From Raffaelea ambrosiae (taxonomy: Eukaryota; Ascomycota; Sordariomycetes; Ophiostomatales; Ophiostomataceae): 64,000 nt of DNA. The position numbers and the translations under genes are program-made. The first letter of the stretch is position 1. Every line of letters begins with the position of its first letter. The notes beneath the pieces are model-generated. The model was not told where the DNA came from, did not search any database, and saw only the letters and a list, made by a program, of their open reading frames with translations. Location of the stretch: contig PCDI01000011.1 in the NCBI GenBank assembly GCA_002778195.1, forward strand, positions 857,293 to 921,292, given 5' to 3'. Of this stretch, positions 22,690 to 33,466 are shown in pieces.

Positions 22690-25000
22690 TCAGCTGCTCT
22701 TATGTAGCAGACCCGCGTCTTCCGTGTCGGCCTCCAACTCGGCACTCTCGACAGGGCCCCGATTGGCATGCGAACTTGCAGTCGGCGACGTCGACGCCGA
22801 CGTCGACGAGGACGACGCAATGGCAAACTCGCCTGACAGGGACCGGCCGTGGCCTGCTGCTGCTGCTGCTGCCGCCGCCGCCGGACCAGGAGCATACTGG
22901 CCCATCAGCATCGGTCTCTCTGCTCCCGACTCGGCCGTCTCGGCGTCAAAGTCGTTTGCTTCGGACGACCGCCCCCGCTGATGGCTGCGGCCCTGGTGCA
23001 CGTCGATCTGCGCCTTCTGGCGCATGCGCGTGATCTTGATGTAGTTGTAGGCCGTAATGGCAGCCATGGTGACAATCAGGCCCAGCAGGTTGACCAGCGT
23101 CAGCGTGTCGCCAAAGACGACCGTCGCCGTCGCAATGGTCACGACCTCCTTGAAGATGCCTGCAATCGACAGCGTCACCACGGACGTGCGCTGCAGCAGA
23201 GCGAACTCGGAGGCCGTCATCAAGAAGGCAATGGTGCCAGGGAAGATGATCAGAATAGGCGTCCGCACGGGACCCCATTCCTCCAGCAGATGATGCAGTC
23301 CCTCCAGAAGAGCGCCGAAGCCCTCGGTGGGCACGGCAATGACAAATAGGGTGGAAAACATGACGGGCGCGAGATAAAAGATGCTCGAAAACGGGTTCGA
23401 GGTGGCCGGGTTGCGCAGGAGCATGATCTGCGTGAGGCCCCAGCGGAAACCCGAGAAGAAGGCGGCGCTCATGACCAGCAGGAAGCCGCCCAGCTTGAAC
23501 TCGACCTGGCCGGCGACCATCATGATGACGCCGCCGGTCATAGTGGCAATGATGCCGACGAGACGCCAGGTGGGCTGCTCGAGACGGAAGAGAAAGGCAA
23601 AGAGCAGCACGAAAGCGAGCGAAGAGGACTTGCACATGGCTGGGGAGGGGGGGGGGGGGGGTATTAGTAATGTGTCAGGCAGGGAATAATAGACGAGAGG
23701 GAATTCATAAACAGGAAGAAACCGTCGGAGCTCGCCAGAACTTACTGTAAAAGGTCAGTGTGATGAACTTGAGCGACATGTTGCCCAGACCAATGTCCAG
23801 GCCTGTCGCCGCACCACACGGCCCAATGCGCGTCAGGTAGAACCATCTGGTCATCGTGGCGCCCTTGTTGCGGCTGCTGTCCTCGCCGTCTGTCTCGGGC
23901 TTGAAAGCGTCCGCATCATCATTTCCCTCCTCGTCACGGTCGCTGTCACCGGCGATTTCGTGGCTGCTCCTTTTCCTCTTGGCAGCGGCGGCGCCACCGC
24001 CCGGTCGCAGCGACGGCACAAAGTACAGCACCAGCGCCGACAGGCAGAACTGCACCAGCATGTGGATGGAGGTGGTGAAGAGCGGAAAGGGGAAGTTGAG
24101 CTTCTCTGGGTCCTCGCCAAACATCCACTTGTTGTAGAGCGAGATGCTCAGCGAAAACAGGTACCACAGCCCGATCAGCGTGCCGTTGACCAGCAGCCGC
24201 CGCAGCACGTGCTTGTCGGCCTCCTTGCGCTCGTCGGCCGTGATGGTGCCGGCAGGCGGCGGAGGCGTCGACCCAGAGGCAAAGGAGCCGGGCTCCCCGT
24301 CAAGGACATCCCCGCCGCGCACGAACCGCTGGTCGAACTGTGTTCTGAGCCGGCGTGCCTTTCTTATCCGCCGTCGTTCCTGGCGCGTCAGGCCGGTCTC
24401 CTCGTCGTCTTGCAGGTCGTCGGCATCGAACAGGGTGTCGTCGTCGTAGTCGTAGCCGTCGGCGCTGCTGTCTTCGTCGTTCTCGTCGTAGGTGTTGTGC
24501 TTGTCGCCTCCTCGTCCGCCCCAAGCATCGTCGCTCTCGCCAGGCACGCCGTCCTCTGGTATCCGCGGTGTGCTCCGTGTCATGATGTCGTCTGGCCGGC
24601 CCGATGTCCGCAGCGACTGTCCTCGTGGGCGTGCTCCGGGCCCTGCCGTTCCCGCAAATCCATTTCGATTGCTGTTGTTGCTTCTGCTGCTGTTGCTGCT
24701 GTTCCCGCTGTTGTCTCGGTGCACCGATCCTCCGCTCAGCAGGCTGCTTCTTCGCCTGCGATGGCCCGACGTTCCCAGCGTGTCCATTTCGATGTCAGCG
24801 CTCAAGTCTCGTTGGAGGGCAGTGGCTGCGGCTGCGGCCGAGGCTGCTGCGGCCGAGGAAGACGAGGCCAGCGAGGACGACGTTGCGGCTGCGGACGGGT
24901 TGGTGCTGCTGGTGCTGCTACTCCCGTTGCTTAGACTGATTGGAGCTGGCGATGACGTTGTATTGACGGAACGATGAGGCAGCAGCTTGGGCGAGGGCAT
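22690..25000 (-). CDS. DMT/TPT-family nucleotide-sugar or triose-phosphate transporter (SLC35C2/YMD8-like)
   Basis: Exons are 23746-25000 and 22690-23639 with a 106-nt intron, giving 734 aa, about twice the family norm. Residues 1-285 form a disordered leader: Ser/Ala/Asn tracts, then an acidic stretch (YDENDEDSSADGYDYDDD) and a basic RQERRRIRKARR. The transporter part begins at LLVNGTLIGLWYLFSLSISLYNKWMF. A charged loop rich in Asp/Glu follows helix 2. The intron joins LTFYT to MCKSSSLAFVLLFA, a join that matches the TPT family and fixes the splice. The remaining helices run to about residue 640, with WRLVGIIATMTGGVIMMV and GLTQIMLLRN, followed by a low-complexity tail with Ala runs. It is likely a Golgi/ER membrane carrier; the substrate is unknown. 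Confidence 0.85.
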
Positions 25001-26414
25001 GTTTTGGGACGCGTATTTGTGCGGCTGCTGCTGGGAAAGAAAGGCGGTGGCAACGACGAGGACTGCAGCAGGGCAGACACTCGCATTGTTGTCTCTCGAA
25101 GGAGAGGAGCAAGAGGTGAGACGGTGTCGAAGAAACTCCTTTCTTTGCGTGTGTGTGTGTCTCTTTTTTAATTTGGGACGGGGACGGACTAGAAACGACA
25201 AAATCAGGAAGGAGTCTCGTGGTGGCTCGCTTGGCGGTGGGATGCCAGCTCTTTCCCTCTTTGTTCGTCTGTCGTCCTGGTTGTTTCTGTTGTGTGCGAA
25301 TGGAAGAGGGCGTGCGAGAGCGAGGGCGAGGGCTCAAAGGAGCGGCTGGTCTAGACACTGTGTGTAATGCATACTACTATGTAACTAACTAGTTATTATG
25401 TGCTTCTTTTTTTGGCGGTGATTTCTCGGTGCGTTTTCAGTCCTTTTCCCAGCGCGACAGCGATGGCACGCATCGGTTTTGGGGCTGTTAGCAATAGAAC
25501 ATTAGTACGGTGGAGCCTTGGCACACCAGCGAATAACCGTGGCCGCCCCTACAGAAGTGGGTCCATCGGGACAGCCAATCCCCGTCCAATCTGGGCTGCG
25601 TCGGTCTCGAGCGCCATTCAGGGGATAATGCGGTGAACTGGAACAGCCAAGCCCAAGGCCCGCAGGAGGGTCCCGCAAACGTGTGTGTTAATGGACAGGC
25701 CTGGACAGACAGTGAAACGACGACGCAGTGCCCCCCCCTGAGGACTGATCCTGACGCTCATTAGAGCTCTGGCCACACGAGTACAGTGCTCGGAAGGAGA
25801 AGCCGCCGCTTTGTTCTTCTTTTTAAGGTTATGCTTTACTCCCGGGGGGAAGCACAGAAACAGACGAGAAACAACGTCCAATGTTTTCTTTTCCTGCCCG
25901 CTTGGATCACGGGATGTCTCCTTGTTGACGGTGTCGTCACCGGCATGTGACACGGCGCAGCGGAGGGAGATCCCAAAAGGCGGAGCTTGTTTTGCGAGGG
26001 ATGCGTCTTTGTCGAGCTGTTGGAGCTGTTCACTGGGGCCGCTGCGCGTGCGAAGTACGGGCTTTCACTAGAATACATAGTATCTTACTCTGCAGATGCA
26101 GAGGACGATTAGGGAGAGACACCAAAATGCGGAGTCGCGATCGGGCATCCACTCTGCTGAGTAAGATGACGACGAGGGCACGGCTGTGAGCGGCCGTCGG
26201 GCAGGCCGGCTCTCTCGCAGAACAGCGAGAACAAGCAGTGGTGTTGCCGAGCTGCTTGGTTGGCTGCTGGGTTATAATCAGATCCGCGCGTGCCGAGACG
26301 CAAGCTACAGTGCCCGGCTGCAACCTCGTATCTGCAAACGACTGCCGAGTGCCTATGCACGTCATCGTCTGAATAGCTTCATCCTGCGCGGTCAACCCAA
26401 CGGCCCCCCTCAGA
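25001..26414. promoter_or_regulatory. Divergent spacer, transporter / GH15 gene
   Basis: Head-to-head spacer of 1.4 kb with no recognisable gene. The 25000-25200 part continues the transporter frame upstream without a better start. No strong promoter motif was identified. Confidence 0.45.
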
Positions 26415-28960
26415 ATGGCGCATAGCACCACGTCCGGCTCGGGCTGTGCTGCCCGGCAGCACAGCGGCGGCTACCTGCCGATCGAGAACTATGGAATGAT
26501 CGGCAACATGCGCACCTGCGCCCTGGTGGGCATGGACGGCAGCGTCGACTTTATGTGTTGGTGCGTAGACAAGTACTGCCGTGGTTATTGACCAGGAAAT
26601 GAAAAAAAAAACCCAGCCGCTGACCATGCAGGCCCGACTTTGACTCGCCGTCCGTCTTCTGTCGCCTGCTCGACAAGGACAAGGGCGGCCACTTCACCAT
26701 TTCTCCACCAGCGGAGTTGGCCTGCACCACCAAGCAGCAGTACCTGCCCTCGTCCAACATCCTGATGACCCGCTACATCCACGACCAGGGCGTCGTCGAC
26801 CTGGTCGACTTCTTTCCCCGGCCCAAGACCACCAAGATCGTGTCCAAGAGTGCCCGGACGCAGGCCTTCCGCGAGGTCGTGTCCGTCCAGGAGGAGCTGA
26901 AGCAGTGGCTGGTTCGGCGGGTTGAGTGCATCCGGGGGACCATGGAGCTGGGTGAGTGTGCGCCCGTGTATCTGGCTCCCGAACCAGCTAGTTAGCTTAT
27001 CTTGTGATGTCTTTCCGCTGACACACACCCAGACATCGAAATCTTCCCGGCGTTCGGCTACGCCAAGGAGCCGCACAGCACCACCATCGTCCAGGCGGTC
27101 CACGACCCGGAGACGCCGGCCAGCAAGGCCGTCACCTTCGACAGCAAGGACGTCCAGCTGCAGCTGGACGTCGTCGTGGACCGGGGCGAGAAGACATCGG
27201 TGGACAGCGCCAACACACACACCAAACGCCATTCATCCGGCCCGGCCGTCTCTTTCCGGACCGTCCGCCGGCCCCACATGCTCGGCGACGGCGTCGTGGC
27301 CCGCGTGGTCCTCTCCGAAGGCGACACCATCTCGCTGGTGCTGCGCAACGACATCCCCTCCCACACCACCCAGAGCGTCAACCTCGACATCCTCGACAGC
27401 CAGCAGCACGACACCCACGCCTTCTGGTCCCAGTGGATCGGCAAGAGCAAGTACAAGGGCCGCTGGCGCGAGGTCGTCACCCGCAGTCTGCTGGTGCTCA
27501 AGCTGCTGACCTACGAGCCCACCGGCGCCATCGTGGCCGCGCCCACGTTCAGCATCCCGGAAGACATTGGCGGCGTGCGCAACTGGGACTACCGCTTCTC
27601 GTGGGTGCGCGACTCGAGCTTTACCATCTACATCTTGCTGCGGCTCGGCTTCAAGGAAGAGGCCGACGCCTACATGGACTTTATCAGCGAGCGCATCCTG
27701 CGGTCCCGGGCGTCCGACGGCGGGCTGCCCATCATGTTCACCATCCGCGGCGACACCGACATCCCCGAGATCGAGCTGGACCACCTGGAGGGCTACAAGG
27801 GCAGCAAGCCCGTGCGCATCGGCAACGGCGCCGCCTTCCACCAGCAGTTTGACATTTACGGCGAGCTGATGGACGCCATCTACCTGAACAACAAGTACGG
27901 CAAGCCGGCCACGTGGGACCAGTGGGTGTCGGTGCGGCAGCTGCTCGGTGAGTTGGGGGGAAGACAAAAAAGAAAAAAAGAAAAAAAAACCCTGGCAAAC
28001 AACATTGGATTGGCACACCAGCTAACATAAGATCAGACTATGCCTTGACGATCATGAAAGGTAAAGGAGAGAGGCTCCAACACACCCAGACACCCACCCA
28101 CGCAGCCTCCTGACTTCTGACTAACACAACCAAGACCCTGACATGTCCATCTGGGAGGTGCGCAACCACAAGCAGCACTTCACCTACTCGCAAATCATGC
28201 TCTGGGTCGCCTTTGACCGTGGCCTGCGTCTTGCCGAGAAGCGCAACCTGCCCTGTCCCAACCGGACCAAGTGGCTCGAGGCCCGCGACTTTCTGTATGA
28301 GCAGGTGATGGAAAAGGGTGAGTGATTGTCATCCATGTTTCTTCCAAGAGTCCTTTTCCCTCGTGTCGCTTTTCCCGCCCACACTCTCATACTCGCCAGG
28401 CTACAACACCGAGATGAAGTCCTTTGTCCAGAGCTTCGAAAACAACACCGCCCTCGACTCGTCCATCCTCATTGCGCCGCTCGTCTTCTTCATCTCGCCC
28501 TGCGACCCGCGCTTCCTCAATACCCTCGACCGCATCCTGCTGCCTCCTGAAAAGGGTGGCCTGACCAGCACCGGCCTCGTCTACCGCTACGATACCGAGA
28601 TGTCCGCAGATGGTAAGCCAATGCTTTCCAACCAACCTGAACATTCTTGGCTCTCTGCTGCTAACAGAACCCCCAGGCGTCGGCGGTCGTGAGGGTGCTT
28701 TCAGTATGTGCACGTTCTGGCTCGTCGAAGCCATGTGCCGCGCCAGCGTCTACGAGCCGCGGTATCTCCCGCGCGCCATCAGCCTCTTTGAGAACATTCT
28801 CAGCTTCAGCAACCACCTCAACATGTTCTCCGAGGAGATTGCTCGTAGTGGCCAGCAGCTGGGCAATACGCCCCAGGCGTTCAGCCACCTGTCTCTCATC
28901 AGCGCCGCGTTCAACCTCGACCGCGTGGTTGAAAACAAGATGAGCGACGACAAATTGTGA
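26415..28960 (+). CDS. Glycoside hydrolase family 15, trehalase/glucoamylase-like
   Basis: Cytosolic glycosidase of the GH15 type with the trehalase-like N-terminal domain. Exons are 26415-26560, 26632-26951, 27033-27947, 28037-28060, 28135-28317, 28400-28612 and 28677-28960; phases agree and give 694 aa. The start is supported by the conserved opening YLPIENYGMIGNMRTCALVG. Catalytic-domain landmarks are VRNWDYRFSWVRDSSFTIY, then the acid-rich DHLEGYKGSKPVRIGNGAA with QQFDIYGELMDAIY, and near the C-terminus GVGGREGAFSMCTFWLVEA. No signal peptide is visible, so it differs from secreted glucoamylases. Exon 4 is a 24-nt microexon. Exon 7 has an alternative acceptor 9 nt upstream (28667/28668) that would add three residues. 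The substrate (trehalose or an alpha-glucan) is not decided by the sequence. Confidence 0.9.
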
Positions 28961-29286
28961 TCGGTGGACAATCACAATGAGGGGAAAGAAAGCGGGCCAT
29001 ACAAGGACAGAAATAGAAATAAAATTGATTGGTATACGTCGGACGAAAAAAAAATGGTAGTATAGACTTCTTCAATAGACAATGGAGAAGCTCATGTAAC
29101 AAATAAGAAACAGAATGAAAACACAGACAGATCCCAACCAAACGCCATCGCTATGCTTCCCAAGTAAGATCAAAATGCCAAGCGCCTGGTTTTCCCATCC
29201 AGGACAAGCCAGCACCCTCGAAATAATAAATACAGCGTCTTGTCAGTTTCTGTTCTCGGAATCATGGGTCCAAACCCCCGTGCTCC
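28961..29286. other. 3' region between converging genes
   Basis: Only 326 bp separate the stop codons of the GH15 and TAF3-like genes. An AATAAA hexamer at 29018-29023 is a likely polyadenylation signal for the GH15 gene. Confidence 0.6.
29018..29023 (+). terminator. Candidate polyadenylation signal AATAAA
   Basis: Canonical hexamer 58 nt after the GH15 stop codon. Fungal poly-A signals are loose, so this is suggestive only. Confidence 0.45.
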
Positions 29287-30148
29287 TTATGCCGCTGAGA
29301 ACTCCAACTCCATGTCCTCGTCAATGGACCGGTCACCGAGTGAGCTCAGACCCGAACTAGGACTCCGAGTGCGCCGGCCGCGGTCTTCCTTGCCGTCGTG
29401 TTCTTCTGTCGAGTCGGCTGGGGTGGGCGGCAAGACAGGGGCCTGCTCGCAGGACTCGATGCGTTTTTCCTGCCAGGACGTGATGCTGGTGAACTCGCCG
29501 CCCTCGACCACAATGTCACCGACGTGTTCGTTCCCGCGGCCGAGGACGGTGCCGCTGTACTTGGAATCCTCGCCAGTTTTGCTGTGTTTCTTTTTGAGGA
29601 CTAGACGAGGTCAGAAAAGAGCAAGGACAGAAGGGAGGGAAAAAACGAGTGAAGTAAGGATATAAGCAAGGATGATCGAGCGAAGCGAGGATATAAACAA
29701 GGATGATCGAGCGAAGCGAGGACCCAAGAAGCGAGGACTCTTTAAAAAACTTACCGCTGAGGTAGTCTGTATTCTCATCGTCGCCGTCGAGGGCGATGCG
29801 TCTGATTTCGCGGTTGCGCGGACCGCAGACCCAGTCAATGAACTCATCGACGCTGCGGGTGTCGTCGCCAGGCCAGTCTGGGCCTTCAAATGTCGAAGGT
29901 GGTGCCAGGGCGCCGCAGTCTTCGAGAGCCATGCGGACATCGGTGACCGTCGGTATCAGGCCGGTGAGTTCGGTGCTGTTGTGGGTAGTATGGGCGGCCG
30001 TGTGTTCGCAGAGGGCGAGCATGTATTTGGAGGCCAAATCTGTGAGAGCGTCGACGACGGAGGGGCGGGCGGCGTGGTAACCCTGGGCGCGGAGGATCTG
30101 GAGGACGCAGGGCCGCATGAGGCTGTGGAAAAGCGGTTGATGCGTCAT
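29287..30148 (-). CDS. TAF3: TFIID subunit TAF3-like, bromodomain-associated histone fold
   Basis: Exons are 29755-30148 and 29287-29600, giving 235 aa. Residues 1-90 form a bromodomain-associated (BTP) histone fold: LFHSLMRPCVLQILRAQGYH, VVDALTDLASKYMLALCEH and VTDVRMALEDCGAL. This is the pattern of TAF3 and, less closely, TAF8. After the fold, VDEFIDWVCGPRNREIRRIA and the exon-joined DYLSVLKKKHSKTGEDSKY follow, which I associate with fungal TAF3. The C-terminus is acidic (DEDMELEF). It would pair with the TAF10 histone fold in TFIID. It is head-to-head with TAF7, another TFIID subunit. The intron carries a 31-bp duplication. There is no PHD finger, as in yeast Taf3. Confidence 0.82.
29661..29722 (-). 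repeat. 31-bp tandem duplication in the TAF3-like intron
   Basis: Two copies, starting at 29661 and 29692, of a 31-bp unit beginning TATAARCAAGGATGATCG lie within the 154-nt intron, with one clear mismatch. Confidence 0.9.
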
Positions 30149-31002
30149 GATGACGGTGAAAGAGGGAGGGGAACCGCGTCCTCACTCTGTCGTTGCGTTT
30201 TTTTCGTCTTCTGATCTTTTCGTGCTCGTCGGTCCAGAAGGTGAAGTGAACGGAAACGAGGTGGAGGAATGCAACGTGTCAAATCGTTCGGCGGCTCAGT
30301 TGCCGCTGCTCTCTATTTGGGTTTTTTTTCTTCTTTTCTTCGTCCTCTATACACGACGTTGCCTGCGCGGGCTCATTTCGCCGTCACTTTGCAGTGTTGG
30401 TGGTGGAAACTGGGAGGGGAAGTCCACGGTTTCGCGATGCGATGCCTGCGGAAAGAACCCCATTGAAAAAGCTGGAGTGGGTCTGCTCCTGCCTGAACGA
30501 ACGGAGTTCATCGAGGTCCCACTTTATTTTGCCCTCTAGCGCGAAAGCAGCTGACTCCTTGCTCCCATTGTTAGCAGGCTTCAATAGTAGCACACAGAGC
30601 CGCTGTAGTGGCCTTCCATCGCCTAGCCCAAGCCATTGTGGACCACCTGTGTCGCGGCCATTAAACATTCTGTCGTCCCTTCTTTAGCCTCAACCTCGAC
30701 CATCTTGACGGTCCACGACCGCCAACTCTGCGCGACCGGCCTCGCAACGCACGACGCCCATTACGACCCTCCGCGTCATAATATTTTACGCATTACGTTC
30801 TCCATGTGGCAAGAAAGAGGCGCACTGGGCGGCTTGTAGCCTCCTTTCCAGGCTCTTTCTCGCCTTCTCTTTCTCTTCGCTTTCGGCCACTTTCGACCGT
30901 CTCCTTCGTTGATCGCATAGTTACACCCTCCGCGCCCCTCCCTCCATACCGCTGGCGCTCTTTCGATTCCTCGCCCACGATTCCTCCCATCCAACATCCA
31001 AC
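30149..31002. promoter_or_regulatory. Divergent promoter region, TAF3-like / TAF7
   Basis: An 854-bp spacer between head-to-head start codons of two TFIID subunits, with no gene inside. The right half before TAF7 is C/T-rich, as in many fungal leaders. No canonical TATA box is obvious near either start. Confidence 0.55.
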
Positions 31003-32757
31003 ATGGCGTCACCACCACCGCCGCCTCCACCGGCAAAGGCCTCTAGGCCGTTGACCTTGAAGCTAAAGACTACTGGCCACGGCTCTTCTTCGACTAGTTT
31101 ACCTGCCCTTCACTCTTCCTCAATTACGACCGCACCGCTCGTGGCCACACCAGGCGCCATGTCACCACCACCAGCTACGCCCTCCGGCGGCAAGAAAATC
31201 ATTCTCAAACGATCACAGCCGTCTACGCCTGCTGCCATTCCTGACGGAGTGCCCATCCTACCTGCCACCGCCGCAACACGCGCGCCTGCCACACCGGCCA
31301 CGCCGACAGTCACGATGACTCAGAAGGGACGTGTCTCGAAACCGACGGCCAAGAAGCGCGCGCACGACTTTGACGAGAGCGATGACGATGCCGGCCGCGG
31401 TGGCGGCGCCGGCCGCGGCAGAAAGAACGGCGCCGCTGCTGCTGCATCGTCAGTGCCGCCCAAGCGGCCGAAGCTGATTCTGAAAAAGGCCCAGAAGCCC
31501 AAGATGGCCAGCATCGTCCTGAAGCAGGTGCACAAGGAAGCGCCGCCACACTCTCGTGGGGAAGGCTACGACTCTGAGGAGGATGATCGTGAGCCGGATC
31601 CCATGATCGAGGAGGAATTTGTGCTGCGCATGCTGCCGGGCGAGCACTGCGACTACCTCAACAAGATGGTCGAGGAGCGCAAGATTGGCGTCCCCATCAA
31701 GGAGGGCGGCGCCGACTTCCATCTGCGGTGGCTGCCGGGCGCTGAGAGGCGCGCCATGGTCACGGTCAACGGCACCCACTTTGTCGGCGTGCTCGTCGAC
31801 CTGCCCACCATCACCGAGGGCATGAAGACGTGGGACAAGCGCAATTTCATGAAGAGCGCAGACATTTGCCAGATGCTGCTCGTATTCGCAAAGGTGGCCG
31901 ACGACGTCGAGGCTAAAAGCATCGCGCTGCCAGGCATGGTCACAAAGGATTTCCGCTGGCCGCACGGCCTCACACCCCCGATGCATGACTGCATCCACCG
32001 CCGCTTCCGGAAAAGGCTCTCCAAGAAGGAGATCAAGGACAAGGAAGCCGAACTCCAGCGCCTTCTGAACGAAGACCGCATCGCCGTCGAGACCAAGTGG
32101 GAGCTGTTCGACGACACCCGGCCCACCGCTGGCGACGGCGGCACCCAGAACGGCGAGGACGAGTACGAAGAGGACGCCGAGATGATGGAGGACGGCGAAG
32201 AAGACGCGTATGGCGATGTGGACGAGGACTACTTTAATCAGCAAGGGCGCCAGCAGCAAGGAGACGAGCAGGCCGACGCACCCGACATCGACGACGCCGA
32301 GCTCGAGGCCATGTTCATGGAGGAAGACGTGGAAGAAGAGGACGGCGCTTCGGGTGCTGCGGGAGCCGGGGCTGGTGCCATGCCGGGAGCATCTGGTACC
32401 GGAGCAGCAGACAGCGGTGCAGCCGCCACGCCTGCTACACAAACAGGCGCCGACACTCCTGCAGCCTCCGGTAAGCCCGAGACACCGGCCGTCGAGAGCG
32501 AGGCGTCCGACGCGGATGACGACGAAGACGACGACGACGACGACATGGACGAGGACGAGCTGGCGCAGGCCGAGCAGGTCAAGGGTGTGCGGGAAGACAT
32601 CAACGATCTCAAGAAGCAGCTCCAGGCACTGGACAAGAACCTGGCCACCACGCAGAATCCGCTGCTGCGGAAGCGTATCGAGGAGAACAAGAAGCGCGTC
32701 ATGTCGGAGCTGCGCCTGAAGCAAGCATCAATTGGCGAGGTCGACGAGGAGGAATGA
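31003..32757 (+). CDS. TAF7: TFIID subunit TAF7
   Basis: Single-exon gene of 584 aa. TAF7 is a core TFIID subunit that binds TAF1 and regulates its activity. A Pro/Ala/Thr-rich leader with basic patches precedes the TAFII55 N-terminal domain at about residues 200-370. Landmarks are EEEFVLRMLPGEHCDYLNKM, FHLRWLPGAERRAMVTVNG, LVDLPTITEGMKTWD, ADICQMLLVFAKV and FRWPHGLTPPMHDCIHRRFR. A long acidic region follows (EDEYEEDAEMMEDGEEDAYG and a later Asp/Glu run). A C-terminal coiled coil (DINDLKKQLQALDKNLATTQ) with KRIEENKKRVMSELRLKQAS completes the expected layout. The start is the first ATG of the frame, in MASPPPPPPPAK. The gene faces the TAF3-like gene across a shared promoter region. Confidence 0.93.
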   Translation: MASPPPPPPPAKASRPLTLKLKTTGHGSSSTSLPALHSSSITTAPLVATPGAMSPPPATPSGGKKIILKRSQPSTPAAIPDGVPILPATAATRAPATPATPTVTMTQKGRVSKPTAKKRAHDFDESDDDAGRGGGAGRGRKNGAAAAASSVPPKRPKLILKKAQKPKMASIVLKQVHKEAPPHSRGEGYDSEEDDREPDPMIEEEFVLRMLPGEHCDYLNKMVEERKIGVPIKEGGADFHLRWLPGAERRAMVTVNGTHFVGVLVDLPTITEGMKTWDKRNFMKSADICQMLLVFAKVADDVEAKSIALPGMVTKDFRWPHGLTPPMHDCIHRRFRKRLSKKEIKDKEAELQRLLNEDRIAVETKWELFDDTRPTAGDGGTQNGEDEYEEDAEMMEDGEEDAYGDVDEDYFNQQGRQQQGDEQADAPDIDDAELEAMFMEEDVEEEDGASGAAGAGAGAMPGASGTGAADSGAAATPATQTGADTPAASGKPETPAVESEASDADDDEDDDDDDMDEDELAQAEQVKGVREDINDLKKQLQALDKNLATTQNPLLRKRIEENKKRVMSELRLKQASIGEVDEEE

Positions 32758-33466
32758 GACCAAAAAGAGGAGCCGGGTGTGGCCGATGGACTATGCGTTT
32801 TCCTCCTTGTCTGAACCAAACAACAGAACGAAGACGTGCGGCCTCCCCCCCCCCTCCCTTTCTCGTTGTTGCTTTGCTGTCGGGCTGTCTATAAAGAAGG
32901 TCTATTGTGTGTGCGTATGCGTGTGTGTGTGGATCGTGACAAAAACAGGAGCAATGGGATATCAAAAAGAAAGCAACGCTGCTAGGGTGGGCGCGGTACA
33001 AGCATTTGACTATCCTGGGGGTGGGTGCGGCAAACGGAATCACTGCCATGGCGTTCGAGGAGTTTGCATCTGCATGCGCTGAATTCAAAACCCGGGCGGG
33101 CTTTCTTGTTTTTTTTGTTTTTCTTACCAAAGCAGTGTGTATGGGCTTTGCTTCTTACTGATGAGAGATAGTAAGCAGGGCATCGGGTGTACATTCTTGA
33201 AATGCATATATAAACCTGTTATACAGAGATTTACGATTTTATTCTTTTGAATTTTTTTCTTATCAGAGCTTCTATACAAGTGCAAGGAGAAGTGTGATAT
33301 AATACAGAGAGGACATGAAGTTTGGGAAGTTTTCCAAGACGTGATCCTGTAGAAAACCCCCATGAAATTTTTCCATCCTCGTTTTCTTCGCGTCCCGGGT
33401 TTTCCTCCCATAGATTCTCATAGCATGCACACAGACCACTCTCCCATCATCGTCATACAAGTCCCT
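32758..33466. other. Intergenic region between converging genes
   Basis: No gene seen. A GT-rich tract at 32903-32931 and an AT-rich stretch at 33190-33310 probably include the two 3' ends. Confidence 0.5.

Noticed and set aside
31450..32724. 424-codon antisense frame over TAF7
   Set aside because: Frame-shadow of a GC-rich gene; the plus strand shows the full TAF7 domain and the antisense product has no domain.
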